Source: a virus
Length of the DNA stretch: 24,684 nt
Strand: one strand, 5' to 3'
Virus record (IMG/VR): IMGVR_UViG_3300036818_000038
Span: 1 to 24,684 of that record
Each line of letters starts with the position of its first letter. The first letter of the stretch is position 1. The notes beneath the pieces were generated by a model. That model was given only the letters and a program-made list of their open reading frames with translations. It was not told the origin of the DNA and made no database searches. Positions 15,191-22,844 of this stretch are shown here, piece after piece. Both the position numbers and the translations under genes were made by a program.

Positions 15191-15690
15191 ATGAACCGGC
15201 CGTCGACGCCGCCCCAGAACCCCGGGCCCATCACCGGGGTGAAGTCCCCCGGATCCCGGTCCGCGTACGGCGGCGGGTCCGGCGCCGACCAGAACGGCAC
15301 CGACTCCGACACGCCCTCCCCCTGGATCTGCAGCCGCCGCAGAAGCTGGGTCAGCTCATACTGGGCCCGCTGGTCGAGCGACTGGTAGACGTGGATGTCC
15401 GCGTCGCGGTTCGGGTCCATCAGCTCGATGTCAGCCGCCGCCCGCCACGCCGCCGCGTTCCGCGCCGCGTCGAGCAGCTCCTGGTCGTGGTAGCCGTCGA
15501 GCTGCCCGGTCTGCGACAGCACGTTCCGCACCGCGGCGTCGATGACCGCCTGGGCCTGCCCCGCGTCCGGGGTGGTGTTGGCCGTGAACGTGCCCAGCAG
15601 CTTGTCGGAGCCGGGCGTGGTCATGTCACGGGTGCGGGTCAGGACCAGCCGGCCCACGTCGTCGAGCGCCGGTGCCCAGGGTTCCGCCAC
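15187..15690 (-). CDS. Head-tail connector / adaptor protein
   Basis: 167 residues from a GTG at 15690 with GGAGGG about five bases upstream. The sequence is largely helical: APALDDVGRLVLTRTRDM, QAVIDAAVRNVLSQTGQ, LLDAARNAAAWRAAADIEL, SLDQRAQYELTQLLRRLQIQ, followed by a Pro-rich end. This helical pattern, and its place right after the capsid genes and before gp10-like, fit the actinophage head-to-tail adaptor that docks onto the portal. Assignment rests on synteny and helical style rather than on a diagnostic motif. Confidence 0.72.
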   Translation of the reverse strand: MAEPWAPALDDVGRLVLTRTRDMTTPGSDKLLGTFTANTTPDAGQAQAVIDAAVRNVLSQTGQLDGYHDQELLDAARNAAAWRAAADIELMDPNRDADIHVYQSLDQRAQYELTQLLRRLQIQGEGVSESVPFWSAPDPPPYADRDPGDFTPVMGPGFWGGVDGRFI

Positions 15691-15761
15691 GATGCCCTCC
15701 GTCTAGTCATGCAGGTGAGCCCCGCGCCTGCCGGGGGGACGCCAGGCGGGGGCTCGGCCTG

Positions 15762-16304
15762 CTACTGGCCCGCGAGGACCCCGCCGTGCTTCTCCACGAG
15801 CTGGTCGCGGGTCATCGCCTCGGCCTCGGTCCGGTCCTGGCCCTGCTTGACGGCGTAGTCTACCCACACCGGCTTCGGCGCGTTCGGCTTCGGCCCCTGG
15901 CGGGCGCGGGACTCCTCCGCCACCCTGGCCTGCGCGGCGTGCTCTTCGCGCAGCCCCTCGTCGCCGATCACGACCGGTGACCCGGACGGCTCGACGAGCG
16001 TCGGGCGGCCCGCCGGGACGCCGCCGGGCATCTGCTGCCCGGACGGCACGGCCGGGTCGGTGTCCAGCGCCGCCTCACGGGTCGCGGTGGTCTCGCCCCG
16101 GAGCCGGGCCTGCTCGGCCAGCTCGTCCGGGGTGTAGACGACCTCCACGGCCCGCAGCGCGCCGCCGATGCGGAGCAGCGACCGTTCCGCGAGTTCCTCC
16201 GCGGTGCCCGCCTCGGGCAGCAGCTCACCGCGGGCGAACCCCTGCGTCTCGCCGCCTACGGTGACGTTGGCGTTGGCCCACACCACCTGGTCCATCGTCG
16301 GCAT
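15762..16304 (-). CDS. Unknown protein after major capsid, SAP/HeH-like C-terminus
   Basis: 180 residues, ATG at 16304 with AGGAGGAG about nine bases upstream. The N-terminus (VVWANANVTVGGETQGFARG, ELLPEAGTAEELAERSLLRI) is a small globular part ending in VVYTPDELAEQARLRGET. A long disordered Pro/Gly/Ala stretch follows. The last 33 residues (PVWVDYAVKQGQDRTEAEAM, then TRDQLVEKHGG) look like a short SAP/HeH-type helix-extended-loop-helix, often found at the ends of small phage head or neck proteins. It lies between major capsid protein and adaptor, a position usually filled by a neck or hypothetical protein. Function not established. Confidence 0.68.
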   Translation of the reverse strand: MPTMDQVVWANANVTVGGETQGFARGELLPEAGTAEELAERSLLRIGGALRAVEVVYTPDELAEQARLRGETTATREAALDTDPAVPSGQQMPGGVPAGRPTLVEPSGSPVVIGDEGLREEHAAQARVAEESRARQGPKPNAPKPVWVDYAVKQGQDRTEAEAMTRDQLVEKHGGVLAGQ

Positions 16305-16321
16305 GGTTCTTGTCTCCTCCT

Positions 16322-16336
16322 GGCCCGCTCCGGGCC
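16322..16336 (-). other. Perfect hairpin before ribosome site
   Basis: GGCCCG-ctc-CGGGCC forms a six-base-pair hairpin with a three-base loop, just upstream of the AGGAGGAG of the next gene. No T-tract follows, so it is not a classical terminator. It may tune translation of the gene starting at 16304 after the abundant capsid message. Confidence 0.4.
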
Positions 16337-16367
16337 GGTCACGGGTTTTCGGTCGGGGGGCCTGGGG

Positions 16368-17324
16368 TCAGCCGGTGTTGCCGGTGATGGCGACGATGGC
16401 CTGCGGCTCCTGGACGATCGGCACGACCGGCCTGCGCCCGCGAACCAGCCACTGGTCGTTGGCCGCCGGGTCGCGCCTGGTCCAGGACTCGACGCCGTTG
16501 GCGGGATCCCCGGAGTACTCCGGGCTCTCCAATCGCTCGTACGCGAGCCCGCCGAGCATGGTGCTGTCGAGGATGAACGCCTTGTAGGTCGACAGGGCCG
16601 GGATGTTGTTGGTGGCCAGCAGCCGCAGCCCGCCGATCATCGGCACGTCACCGCGGGCGGTGACGGTGGCGTTGCCGCCGCCGGCCTCGCGGGCCAGCCC
16701 GGCGATGATGTTCTTGTCGGCCATGATCCGGGCGATGCCGATGTCGGTGCTGATGACGGTATCGGCGGAGTAGCCCTGGTCGTAGCTGGCGATCTTCGCC
16801 TTCCCGGTGAGCAGGTCCAGGAGAATGTTCTCCGAATTGTCGGTCGCGGTCCACCCGGTTCCGGTCGCGGCGATCTGGTTACCGGCCGGGACTGCCGCGC
16901 CGATAAGGGTCATGCACGTCGTGTCGACCTGCTTCACGAGGTAATTCGTGATTTTCAGCAGCGCGATATCAATAGCGCGCCTCCCGTACCGGTGAATATG
17001 CTCATCGGTAATGGGAACGTCCTGGCCCCATTTCGTGACCCCGGCCAAAGCCGCAGGTCCGGGGGCCGCCGGGGAGCGCGGGTATTCCGCGCCCGCATTT
17101 ACGGCCTCGGGCGGCTTAGCCGTGTAAATGGATTCGGTCTGCTCATAGAGCAGAGCCCCGCCGGACGTTTCGTAACGCCCGGTGAGAATGGAATCCGCCA
17201 GGAACCGGGCCTCCGCAATGGTGCGGAGACGCCGCTGGACAAGGGCCGGCGAATTGAGAAACCGGCTGATCGTCAGAATGTCGCCGCTGAGGGTCGGCGG
17301 CGCCGGGGGATAGATGTGGGGCAC
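16368..17324 (-). CDS. Major capsid protein
   Basis: 318 residues from a GTG at 17324 with AAGGAGGAG just upstream. Features typical of HK97-fold actinophage capsid subunits: an N-terminal region LTISRFLNSPALVQRRLRTI, a beta-rich part with GGALLYEQTES, VTKWGQDVPITDEHIHRY, long helix DIALLKITNYLVKQVDTTCM, a central ILLDLLTGKAKI, and ending LATNNIPALSTYKAFILDS, GGLAYERLESPEY, WLVRGRRPVVPIVQEPQAIV. It lies after protease/scaffold and decoration genes and before the connectors. Hundreds of copies would form the shell, assembled on the scaffold part of the 1016-residue protein. It has its own strong ribosome site and follows a terminator, so it may have a separate promoter. Its N-terminal half uses more A/T-ending codons than its neighbours. 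Confidence 0.88.
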   Translation of the reverse strand: MPHIYPPAPPTLSGDILTISRFLNSPALVQRRLRTIAEARFLADSILTGRYETSGGALLYEQTESIYTAKPPEAVNAGAEYPRSPAAPGPAALAGVTKWGQDVPITDEHIHRYGRRAIDIALLKITNYLVKQVDTTCMTLIGAAVPAGNQIAATGTGWTATDNSENILLDLLTGKAKIASYDQGYSADTVISTDIGIARIMADKNIIAGLAREAGGGNATVTARGDVPMIGGLRLLATNNIPALSTYKAFILDSTMLGGLAYERLESPEYSGDPANGVESWTRRDPAANDQWLVRGRRPVVPIVQEPQAIVAITGNTG

Positions 17325-17375
17325 TACTCCTCCTTGGTGTGATGTGCCTGGCCGACCCCCGGCGCGGTGGGGGCA

Positions 17376-17413
17376 CGAAACAAACCCGCAGGCCCCCGTT
17401 GGGCTCTGCGGGT
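17376..17413 (-). terminator. Intrinsic terminator-like hairpin before major capsid gene
   Basis: ACCCGCAG (17384-17391) pairs with CTGCGGGT (17406-17413), with additional GCCC/GGGC pairing inside. On the minus strand the stem is followed by TTTGTTTC. It lies after the last decoration gene and before the capsid gene. Confidence 0.65.
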
Positions 17414-17429
17414 ACGGCTCGGGCTCGGG

Positions 17430-17831
17430 TTAGCGCTGCATCCAGCGGACGGTTCCGCCGTCTACGGCCGTGGTCAGCGCGACACCGATGATGGCGCGGC
17501 TGGTGATCATGTCGGCCTGGCCGGGATCGGCCGGGACTATTGGGGCACCGGTGACCTGGCAGCCGGTGCGGCCGGAGGCCACGAGCTGGTCCCCGGCGAG
17601 GATCGCCCCGTCTGCGGGGCCGTCGAACACCGGGCTCGCCGCGGTCAGCGTGACCGCGTACCCGGCGGCGGCGTCCTTGTTGGCGACGCCGATGTATTTC
17701 AGTGACCCGGCGGCGGCTTTCTGGCAGGTCCCGGACCCGGCGACCTCGAGCGGGTCACCGCCGGTGATGTTGTCGGCGGCCTGGAGGGTGATGGTCAGGC
17801 CGGGCAGGAAAACCGGTGAGTAGTCCGGCAC
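17430..17831 (-). CDS. Capsid decoration-type protein, paralogue 4
   Basis: 133 residues from a GTG at 17831 with TAGGAG six bases upstream; the TAG is the stop of the preceding gene. It shares the layout of its neighbours (DYSPVF start, ITGGDPLEV, YIGVANKDAAAGYAVTL, GDQLVAS, IIGVALTTAVDGGTVRWM), which matches the small beta-rich DUF2190-type cement/decoration proteins recalled from siphophages. Such proteins bind the outside of the expanded capsid and stabilise it. It is the most divergent of the four and has two Cys. A terminator follows. Family by recall; paralogy is seen directly. Confidence 0.78.
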   Translation of the reverse strand: MPDYSPVFLPGLTITLQAADNITGGDPLEVAGSGTCQKAAAGSLKYIGVANKDAAAGYAVTLTAASPVFDGPADGAILAGDQLVASGRTGCQVTGAPIVPADPGQADMITSRAIIGVALTTAVDGGTVRWMQR

Positions 17832-17840
17832 CGGCCGCTC

Positions 17841-18560
17841 CTAGCCCCTAGTGGTTTTCCAGCGGACCAGCCCGCCGGCGGACGGTGAGGCGCGGACAGC
17901 GACGCCGATGTCCAGCCCGGCGGCGGAGGTCCCGGCGACTTGCCCGGCGGCTGCGGCCGAGACCAGCTCGCCGGCTGAGACCCCGGTCGTGTTGCCCGCC
18001 GGGGACTGCGCGCCGCCCGACGTGGGCGGCGCGGTCAGCGTCAGCGGCGTGCCGATCGCGGTCGGCGCCCCCGCGCCCTGCTGCCGGGTCAGCGTGTTCC
18101 CGCCCGGCTGGGACACGTAGGCGAACCATCCGGTTGCGCCAGCCTGCGCGCCCGGGCTCGGGACGGTGATCGTGGACGTGCCGCCCCCGGCCGCGGTGAC
18201 CGTGCCCTGCGCCGACGCGACGGTCTCACCCGAGGCGTTCACGTAGGTCACGGTGACCTTGTAGACCCCGTCGGCCACCGTGCCGCCTGCGGGCGACGTG
18301 GTGGGCACAGGCGCGGCCGGGGCCGGGAGCTGCGCCCCGGTCGTCGTCTCGTGGACCACGCCCGCCCCCATCAGCACCGACACCGGGGCTCCCGGCGCGG
18401 CGTCGTGGGCGGCGACCCCCGCGAATGCGGCGGTCGGCCCGGACGCCGGCGAGACCGTATCGGCGGCGGTGAACGCGAGCACCTGCCCGCCGGTGATGGC
18501 CGCCCCCGCGGTGAAGGGGGCGACCAGCGGCTGGCCGTAGACCGGCGTGTAGTCGGTCAC
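17841..18560 (-). CDS. Capsid decoration-type protein with inserted domain, paralogue 3
   Basis: 239 residues from a GTG at 18560. The start (DYTPVYGQP, AGAAITGGQVLAFTAADTV, FAGVAAHDAAPGAPVSVLMG, GVVHETTTGAQ) and end (GELVSAAAAGQVAG, LDIGVAVRASPSAGGLVRWK) align with the shorter neighbours. Between them, at about residues 77-180, an extra segment is inserted: GGTVADGVYKVTVTYVNASG, then TITVPSPGAQAGATGWFAYV and SQPGGNTLTRQQ, resembling an Ig- or fibronectin-like beta domain. Such insertions could display a sugar- or protein-binding domain on the capsid surface. No clear ribosome site beyond a G-rich stretch; it is likely coupled to the upstream gene four bases away. Confidence 0.8.
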   Translation of the reverse strand: MTDYTPVYGQPLVAPFTAGAAITGGQVLAFTAADTVSPASGPTAAFAGVAAHDAAPGAPVSVLMGAGVVHETTTGAQLPAPAAPVPTTSPAGGTVADGVYKVTVTYVNASGETVASAQGTVTAAGGGTSTITVPSPGAQAGATGWFAYVSQPGGNTLTRQQGAGAPTAIGTPLTLTAPPTSGGAQSPAGNTTGVSAGELVSAAAAGQVAGTSAAGLDIGVAVRASPSAGGLVRWKTTRG

Positions 18561-18564
18561 CGGC

Positions 18565-18939
18565 TCAGCCCCTGGTGGTCTTCCAGCGGAGCACCCCGCC
18601 GGCGCCGCCCACCGCGCGGACCGCGATGCCGAGCTCCGACCCGGCCGCGGCCCCGCCGGCGATCTGCCCGGCGGCGGCGGAGGCGATCAGCGCCCCGGCC
18701 GCCACCGCGACGGCCGTGGTCTGCGTCTCGTGGACGATCCCGGACCCGGCCAGCACCGTGACCGGGGCACCCGAGGCGGCGTCGTGGGCGGCGACCCCGG
18801 CGAACGCGGACGAGGCCCCGGCTGCGGGGATCACCGTGTCAGCGGCCGAGTAGACGAGCACCTGCCCGCCGGTAATGGCCGCGCCCGCGGTGGCCTGGAG
18901 ATGCTGGGGCCGGCCGTAAAGGACTGCGTAGTCGGCCAT
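18565..18939 (-). CDS. Capsid decoration-type protein, paralogue 2
   Basis: 124 residues, ATG at 18939 with GGAGG seven bases upstream. Nearly the same plan as the 127-residue paralogue at 19414: DYAVLYGRPQ, AGAAITGGQVLVYSAADTV, FAGVAAHDAASGAPVTVLAG, GIVHETQT, then GIAVRAVGGAGGVLRWKTTR. The C-terminal RWKTTRG is identical to that of paralogue 3, supporting recent duplication. Probable outer capsid cement protein. It begins a new stretch after a terminator-like hairpin. Confidence 0.8.
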   Translation of the reverse strand: MADYAVLYGRPQHLQATAGAAITGGQVLVYSAADTVIPAAGASSAFAGVAAHDAASGAPVTVLAGSGIVHETQTTAVAVAAGALIASAAAGQIAGGAAAGSELGIAVRAVGGAGGVLRWKTTRG

Positions 18940-18956
18940 CAGGCCGCCTCCCTCTC

Positions 18957-18994
18957 ATGAAGAAACCCGCCCGGCCTCCCTGGCCTGCGGGTTT
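18957..18994 (-). terminator. Intrinsic terminator-like hairpin
   Basis: AAACCCGC (18963-18970) pairs with GCGGGTTT (18987-18994), with GGCC/GGCC pairing inside. On the minus strand the stem ends in TTTCTTCA. It lies between the 114-residue gene and paralogue 2. The rest of 18995-19068 shows nothing clear. Confidence 0.65.
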
Positions 18995-19068
18995 GATCCC
19001 TGCGCGTGTCGTGCGGTCAGCCGACCAGCGACTTCCGCCGCAGCAGATGGCCACCGCCCTGGACGGGG

Positions 19069-19413
19069 TCAGCCATCGCTGTCCTCCCAGAGGTCGGCTG
19101 TGACCGTTGGCGATGACCCTCCCGTGAGCGCGACCAGGTTGAAGCGCAGGAACCGCGTCAGCGTCCCGAAACTCAGGTCGCCCTGCCAGATGGGCTGGTT
19201 GCCTGTCATCCCAGGCCAGTCCAGCTGCACGAGAGGAATCCAGTTGGTCCCGTCGAAGGAACCTTCGATGTTGTACTTGGCTTCGGTCGGGTTGCCGGTG
19301 AAGGTCACCTGGTAGGAGACCTTCCGGATGAACCGCCGGTAGTCGTACTGGGGACCCGGCCCGGGGCTGCTGGCTGCGTTCAGGAAGCGGACCGGGTAGA
19401 ACGAGTAGGCCAT
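19069..19413 (-). CDS. Small beta-rich structural protein of unknown type
   Basis: 114 residues, ATG at 19413 directly abutting the TAG of the preceding decoration gene. Rich in aromatic and beta-forming residues: YSFYPVRFLNAAS, YDYRRFIRKVSYQVTFTGNP, YNIEGSFDGTNWIPLVQLDW, LTRFLRFNLVALTGG, VTADLWEDSD. This is the look of a small beta sandwich (jelly-roll or discoidin-like), but no specific family is recognised. Being between two capsid decoration paralogues it is probably a head surface or minor capsid protein. It is followed by a terminator-like hairpin. Confidence 0.75.
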   Translation of the reverse strand: MAYSFYPVRFLNAASSPGPGPQYDYRRFIRKVSYQVTFTGNPTEAKYNIEGSFDGTNWIPLVQLDWPGMTGNQPIWQGDLSFGTLTRFLRFNLVALTGGSSPTVTADLWEDSDG

Positions 19414-19797
19414 CTACCCGACCAGCGACTTCCACCGCAGCACGGCCGTGGTGAGGGCGGTTCTCACGGCGACTCCGATCGCGACGGCACCGTAGCCGGT
19501 GCCCACGGTGCCGGTCACCCCGCCGGCCGCGCCTGCGTAGACCAGGCCGGCAGCGGTGATCGTGGAGCCGCTGTTGTTGGCTGTCTCGTGGACAACCCCG
19601 GAGCCCATCAGGACCGTGACCGGGGCGCCGCTGGCGGCGTCGTGCGCGGCGATGCCCGCGTAGTTTGTCGGATTCGCTCCACTGGGTACCACCGTGTCCG
19701 CAGCGGAGTAGGACAGGAGCTGCCCGCCGGTGATGGCGGCCCCGGCCACCAGCGTCGTCTGCTGGGGCCGGCCGTACACCGGGGCGTAGTCGCTCAT
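19414..19797 (-). CDS. Capsid decoration-type protein, paralogue 1
   Basis: 127 residues, ATG at 19797, overlapping the end of the protease/scaffold gene by four bases (ATGA type). Pattern: DYAPVYGRPQQ, AGAAITGGQLLSYSAADTV, YAGIAAHDAASGAPVTVLMG, GVVHET, then AIGVAVRTALTTAVLRWKS. This plan repeats in the next three decoration genes and fits DUF2190-like cement proteins. Such a protein would bind the capsid after maturation by the adjacent protease. Confidence 0.8.
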   Translation of the reverse strand: MSDYAPVYGRPQQTTLVAGAAITGGQLLSYSAADTVVPSGANPTNYAGIAAHDAASGAPVTVLMGSGVVHETANNSGSTITAAGLVYAGAAGGVTGTVGTGYGAVAIGVAVRTALTTAVLRWKSLVG

Positions 19798-22700
19798 CGG
19801 CGGCCGTCCCTACCAGCGGCCTGCCGGTCGCCCAGCTCGCCGAACTGCGGGACGCCGGGCGCGCCGGCGACGCCGCCCTTGAGGTCGTCCGGGTAGAGCG
19901 CCTCGTACGCCTGGGCGCCCTCGAACTCGCCCAGCTCGGCGTCGAACCCCGGCCGCCCGTCCGGGCCGACACCGACCGGGACCAGCCCGGCGGCGAGCGC
20001 CTCGACGTGGCGGCGGGTGCCGTCCGGGTCGCGGTCCCACATCGCCTTGTAGTGGTCGAGCCGCGACTGGGGGAACTTCCCGTTGGTCATGGCGCCGGCC
20101 AGGACCGTGTCCCGCTCCGCGACCCGCATCCGGGCCAGGGCGTGGTCACCCGCGGCGGCGCGTGCCTGCCAGTCGCGGATCACCTCGCCGTCCACCAGGT
20201 AGGTGCCGGGGCTGATGACCGGCAGGTCGCCGGGCTGCTGCCCCTCACCGCCGGCCGCCGCCGACACCTTCGGGCCGGCGAACACGGTGGCGATGTCCGC
20301 CGCGGTGACCGGCTCCCCTTCCCTCTTGCCGAGCCGCTGGCGGATCGCGGCCATCTGGTCGTCAGTGAACTCCACGTCGGAGCCTCCTTGGTTGCTGGCC
20401 GCCGCTTGCGGCGCTGCTGATACGGGGTCGTGGACATGCCGGTGCACCGCGTCCTTGGCGTGGCGGTGCTTGTGGTCGTGGGTCTGGTCGTCGCCCTGCG
20501 CGCCGTACGCGGCGTGCGGGTGGGAGTGCTCGCCGTCGTAGGCGTCGTGGGACTCGGCGGGAGCATCGCCGGCGGCAGCGGCGCTGGTGTGGGCGTGGTC
20601 GTGGGTGGCGTCGCCGTCGTGGGTGTGCTCGTGGGCGTGCATGCCGGGCGGGCAGCCCTTGGTGGTCATCCCGCCCGCCGCCGCCGCGGCGTCCTCGCCG
20701 TAGGCGGTGTGCGGGTGGGAATGCTTCCCGGTGAACGCGCCGTGCGGCCCGGCCGGGCTATCCGACGAGGACGGGTCGGCCGGGTTCTCGCTGGAGGGCC
20801 GGCCGGGATCCTCGCTGGACGGCGCGGCCGGCTTCTTGGCCGCCTCCACCGTCGCCCAGTCGTCGGCTTCGGCGCCGGCGGCGTTGAACTCGGGCGGGTC
20901 CTGCCCGGCCTCCCGCAGGTGCGCGGCCAGGTGGTTGTACGCGGTCCGCTTCGAACTGGCCGACACGCCGGCCAGGCCGCCCCTGGCGCCGTTGAGCGCG
21001 GCGATCGCCGCCGAGCAGCCCGCCGGGTTCGCCGCGCCGACCTGCCCGCCGGACACGTCGTGGTGCGGCAGCGAGCTGTCCGTCTTGGAATCGCCGGGCA
21101 GCGCGAACATGGCCCGGATCGCCCCGGCGGCGGGGTCGTCGCCCAGGGCGCGGACGGCGGCCCCGCCGTCCCACGCGGCGATGACGGACCGGGATTCCTC
21201 CGCGGACGCCCAGACGGCGACCGGGCCGTGGCCGCGCCCGGCGGCCACGTCGGCGTAGGAGGCCAGCGGGGCGGCCTGCCCGAACTGGACCGCCGCCCCG
21301 CTGATGCTGAACGGGACCCGGAACAGCTTCCCGGATTCCTCATCAGCGACGATCAGCTGGGTCGGGTCCATTTGCATCTCGGTGATCCAGTGGGACTGCG
21401 GTACGCCCGCGGCGTAGTAGGCGCGGCGCACGTCCTCCTCGCTGATGGGCACGGCTGACTCCTCTTCGGTGTCGGTGGGATCGGTGCGCCACGACTCCCC
21501 GGCCGAGGCGGTAGTGGGCGCGGGCGCGGGCACGCCGTACAAGGCGGCGATGTCGCCGAGCTCGCCGAGGACCCCGACGCCGGGCGGGGTCACGCCGAGC
21601 AGCGCGACCGCGGTCACGACGAAGGGGTGGTGGTGGCCGATCTGGCACCGGAACCGGTACTTTCCCTCGACCGAGCGGCGCGGGTAGGCCGAGGGGGCGA
21701 TCGCGCCGAGCCAGCCGGGCATCCCGGCCAGGTCACCGCGCAGCTTCGCCCCGTCGATCCGCATGTTGGCGACCCGCCCGATAGTCGGCTCGCCGTCCTG
21801 GTCCGGGCCGGGCGCGAACCGCTTATCCAGGTGGCCGATCTTGATGACCGGCGGGCCCACCGCCGGGCAGCTCATCGCCTCGACCGCCGAGGTCAGGTCA
21901 CCGGCGGTGAACGTCTGCCGCCCGGTGGACAAGGACCAGGTCCCGGCGGCGAGCAGGTCAACGCCGGGGATGGTCACCAGGGCCGGGAGATGCTCCTGCC
22001 CGGCGGCGGCCTGGGCGCGTTCGGGGTAGTAGCCGATCCCGCCGGGGTGCTGCGGTTGCAGCGACGGCGGGGCGCCCGGCCCGGACGGGCGCAGCCCGAA
22101 CCCGGACTCCGGGTAGGTGCCCGCCGGGATCTTGTCCAGGCTGTCGGCGACGGCCTTCAGCTCCGACCCGAACCCGAGCTTGGCCCGCCGGGCCGACTTC
22201 ACCGCGGCGTCCATGTGGACTTTCGCGGCGCCGATCTGCCGCTGCCCGACCATCCGGGCGACGTTCCGCAGCGCGGTCACGGTGGCGGCTGAATCGGCAC
22301 CGCCGCCGCGGGCGTCGGCTTCGATTTCCCCGGCGAGGTTCTCGATGGAGCGGATGTGCGCGAACGACCCCGGCGTGTCAGCGCCGGGGGGCTGCTCGGG
22401 GATGACTTCCAGCGCGGTCCGGTCGGGGTGCACGACCGGGTACATATGCTCGTTCTCGTTGTCCGGGCTGGTCAGGTCCATCTTGAGTAGCTGCGGGTCC
22501 CCCGGTGCCTTGCCGACACGGTCGACCCGCATGACCCGGCCGCCGATGGCGATGTGGTCGCCCTTGCGGACCTTGCCGGCCTCGCGGATCTCGCCGCCGC
22601 GGTCGCCGCCGCCGAGCCCGCCCTGGCCGGTCCACCGGCCGTGCCAGTCGCGGGCCTGGCCGGGGCTGAACGCCACCACCTCACCGGAGGCGGCGAAGCT

Positions 22701-22844
22701 GCCGGAGCTGATCATCCGGCTGGCTTCGGCGACATAGTGGGCGGCGGCCTGCGCGGCCTGCTCGCTGCTGGCGCCCGCCCCGGCGAACAGGCGGGTGAGC
22801 ATGGCGGCAGCCTGGGCCTGCTGTTCCGGGGTCGGGGCGGCCAT
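19794..22844 (-). CDS. Capsid maturation protease fused to scaffold, with His-rich linker
   Basis: 1016 residues, ATG at 22844 sharing its first base with the upstream TGA. Order: an Ala-rich helix; RDWHGRW at 65-71; a small domain with KGDHIAIGGRVMRVDRVG (about 92-145); a protease-type region recalled from actinophage maturation proteases and Mu gpI-like proteins (LAAGTWSLSTGRQTFTAGDL, IKIGHLDKRF, IGRVANMRIDGAKLRGDLAG, SAYPRRSVEG, HPFVVTAVALLGVTPPGVGV); a segment YAAGVPQSHWITEMQMDP; PHHDVSGG with GCSAAIAALNGARGG; a His-rich repeat linker; and a scaffold-like end (FTDDQMAAIRQRLGKREGE, IRDWQARAAAGDHALARMRV, DHYKAMWDRDPDGTRRHVEA). The protease removes the scaffold during head maturation; having both in one chain couples assembly and cleavage. 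The catalytic residues cannot be named with certainty; Ser in YPRRSVEG is a candidate. Confidence 0.83.
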   Translation of the reverse strand: MAAPTPEQQAQAAAMLTRLFAGAGASSEQAAQAAAHYVAEASRMISSGSFAASGEVVAFSPGQARDWHGRWTGQGGLGGGDRGGEIREAGKVRKGDHIAIGGRVMRVDRVGKAPGDPQLLKMDLTSPDNENEHMYPVVHPDRTALEVIPEQPPGADTPGSFAHIRSIENLAGEIEADARGGGADSAATVTALRNVARMVGQRQIGAAKVHMDAAVKSARRAKLGFGSELKAVADSLDKIPAGTYPESGFGLRPSGPGAPPSLQPQHPGGIGYYPERAQAAAGQEHLPALVTIPGVDLLAAGTWSLSTGRQTFTAGDLTSAVEAMSCPAVGPPVIKIGHLDKRFAPGPDQDGEPTIGRVANMRIDGAKLRGDLAGMPGWLGAIAPSAYPRRSVEGKYRFRCQIGHHHPFVVTAVALLGVTPPGVGVLGELGDIAALYGVPAPAPTTASAGESWRTDPTDTEEESAVPISEEDVRRAYYAAGVPQSHWITEMQMDPTQLIVADEESGKLFRVPFSISGAAVQFGQAAPLASYADVAAGRGHGPVAVWASAEESRSVIAAWDGGAAVRALGDDPAAGAIRAMFALPGDSKTDSSLPHHDVSGGQVGAANPAGCSAAIAALNGARGGLAGVSASSKRTAYNHLAAHLREAGQDPPEFNAAGAEADDWATVEAAKKPAAPSSEDPGRPSSENPADPSSSDSPAGPHGAFTGKHSHPHTAYGEDAAAAAGGMTTKGCPPGMHAHEHTHDGDATHDHAHTSAAAAGDAPAESHDAYDGEHSHPHAAYGAQGDDQTHDHKHRHAKDAVHRHVHDPVSAAPQAAASNQGGSDVEFTDDQMAAIRQRLGKREGEPVTAADIATVFAGPKVSAAAGGEGQQPGDLPVISPGTYLVDGEVIRDWQARAAAGDHALARMRVAERDTVLAGAMTNGKFPQSRLDHYKAMWDRDPDGTRRHVEALAAGLVPVGVGPDGRPGFDAELGEFEGAQAYEALYPDDLKGGVAGAPGVPQFGELGDRQAAGRDGRR
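20425..20741 (-). repeat. Histidine-rich repeat linker in protease/scaffold gene
   Basis: Two copies of a unit like DAYDGEHSHPHAAYG and GAFTGKHSHPHTAYG alternate with stretches such as MHAHEHTHDGDATHDHAHTS and DQTHDHKHRHAKDAVHRHVH. The density of His and Asp suggests divalent metal binding. It separates the protease part from the scaffold part. Confidence 0.8.

Noticed and set aside
20425-20741. Possible CRISPR-like array in the His-rich region
   Set aside because: The repeats are in-frame protein repeats of variable length with no unique spacers.
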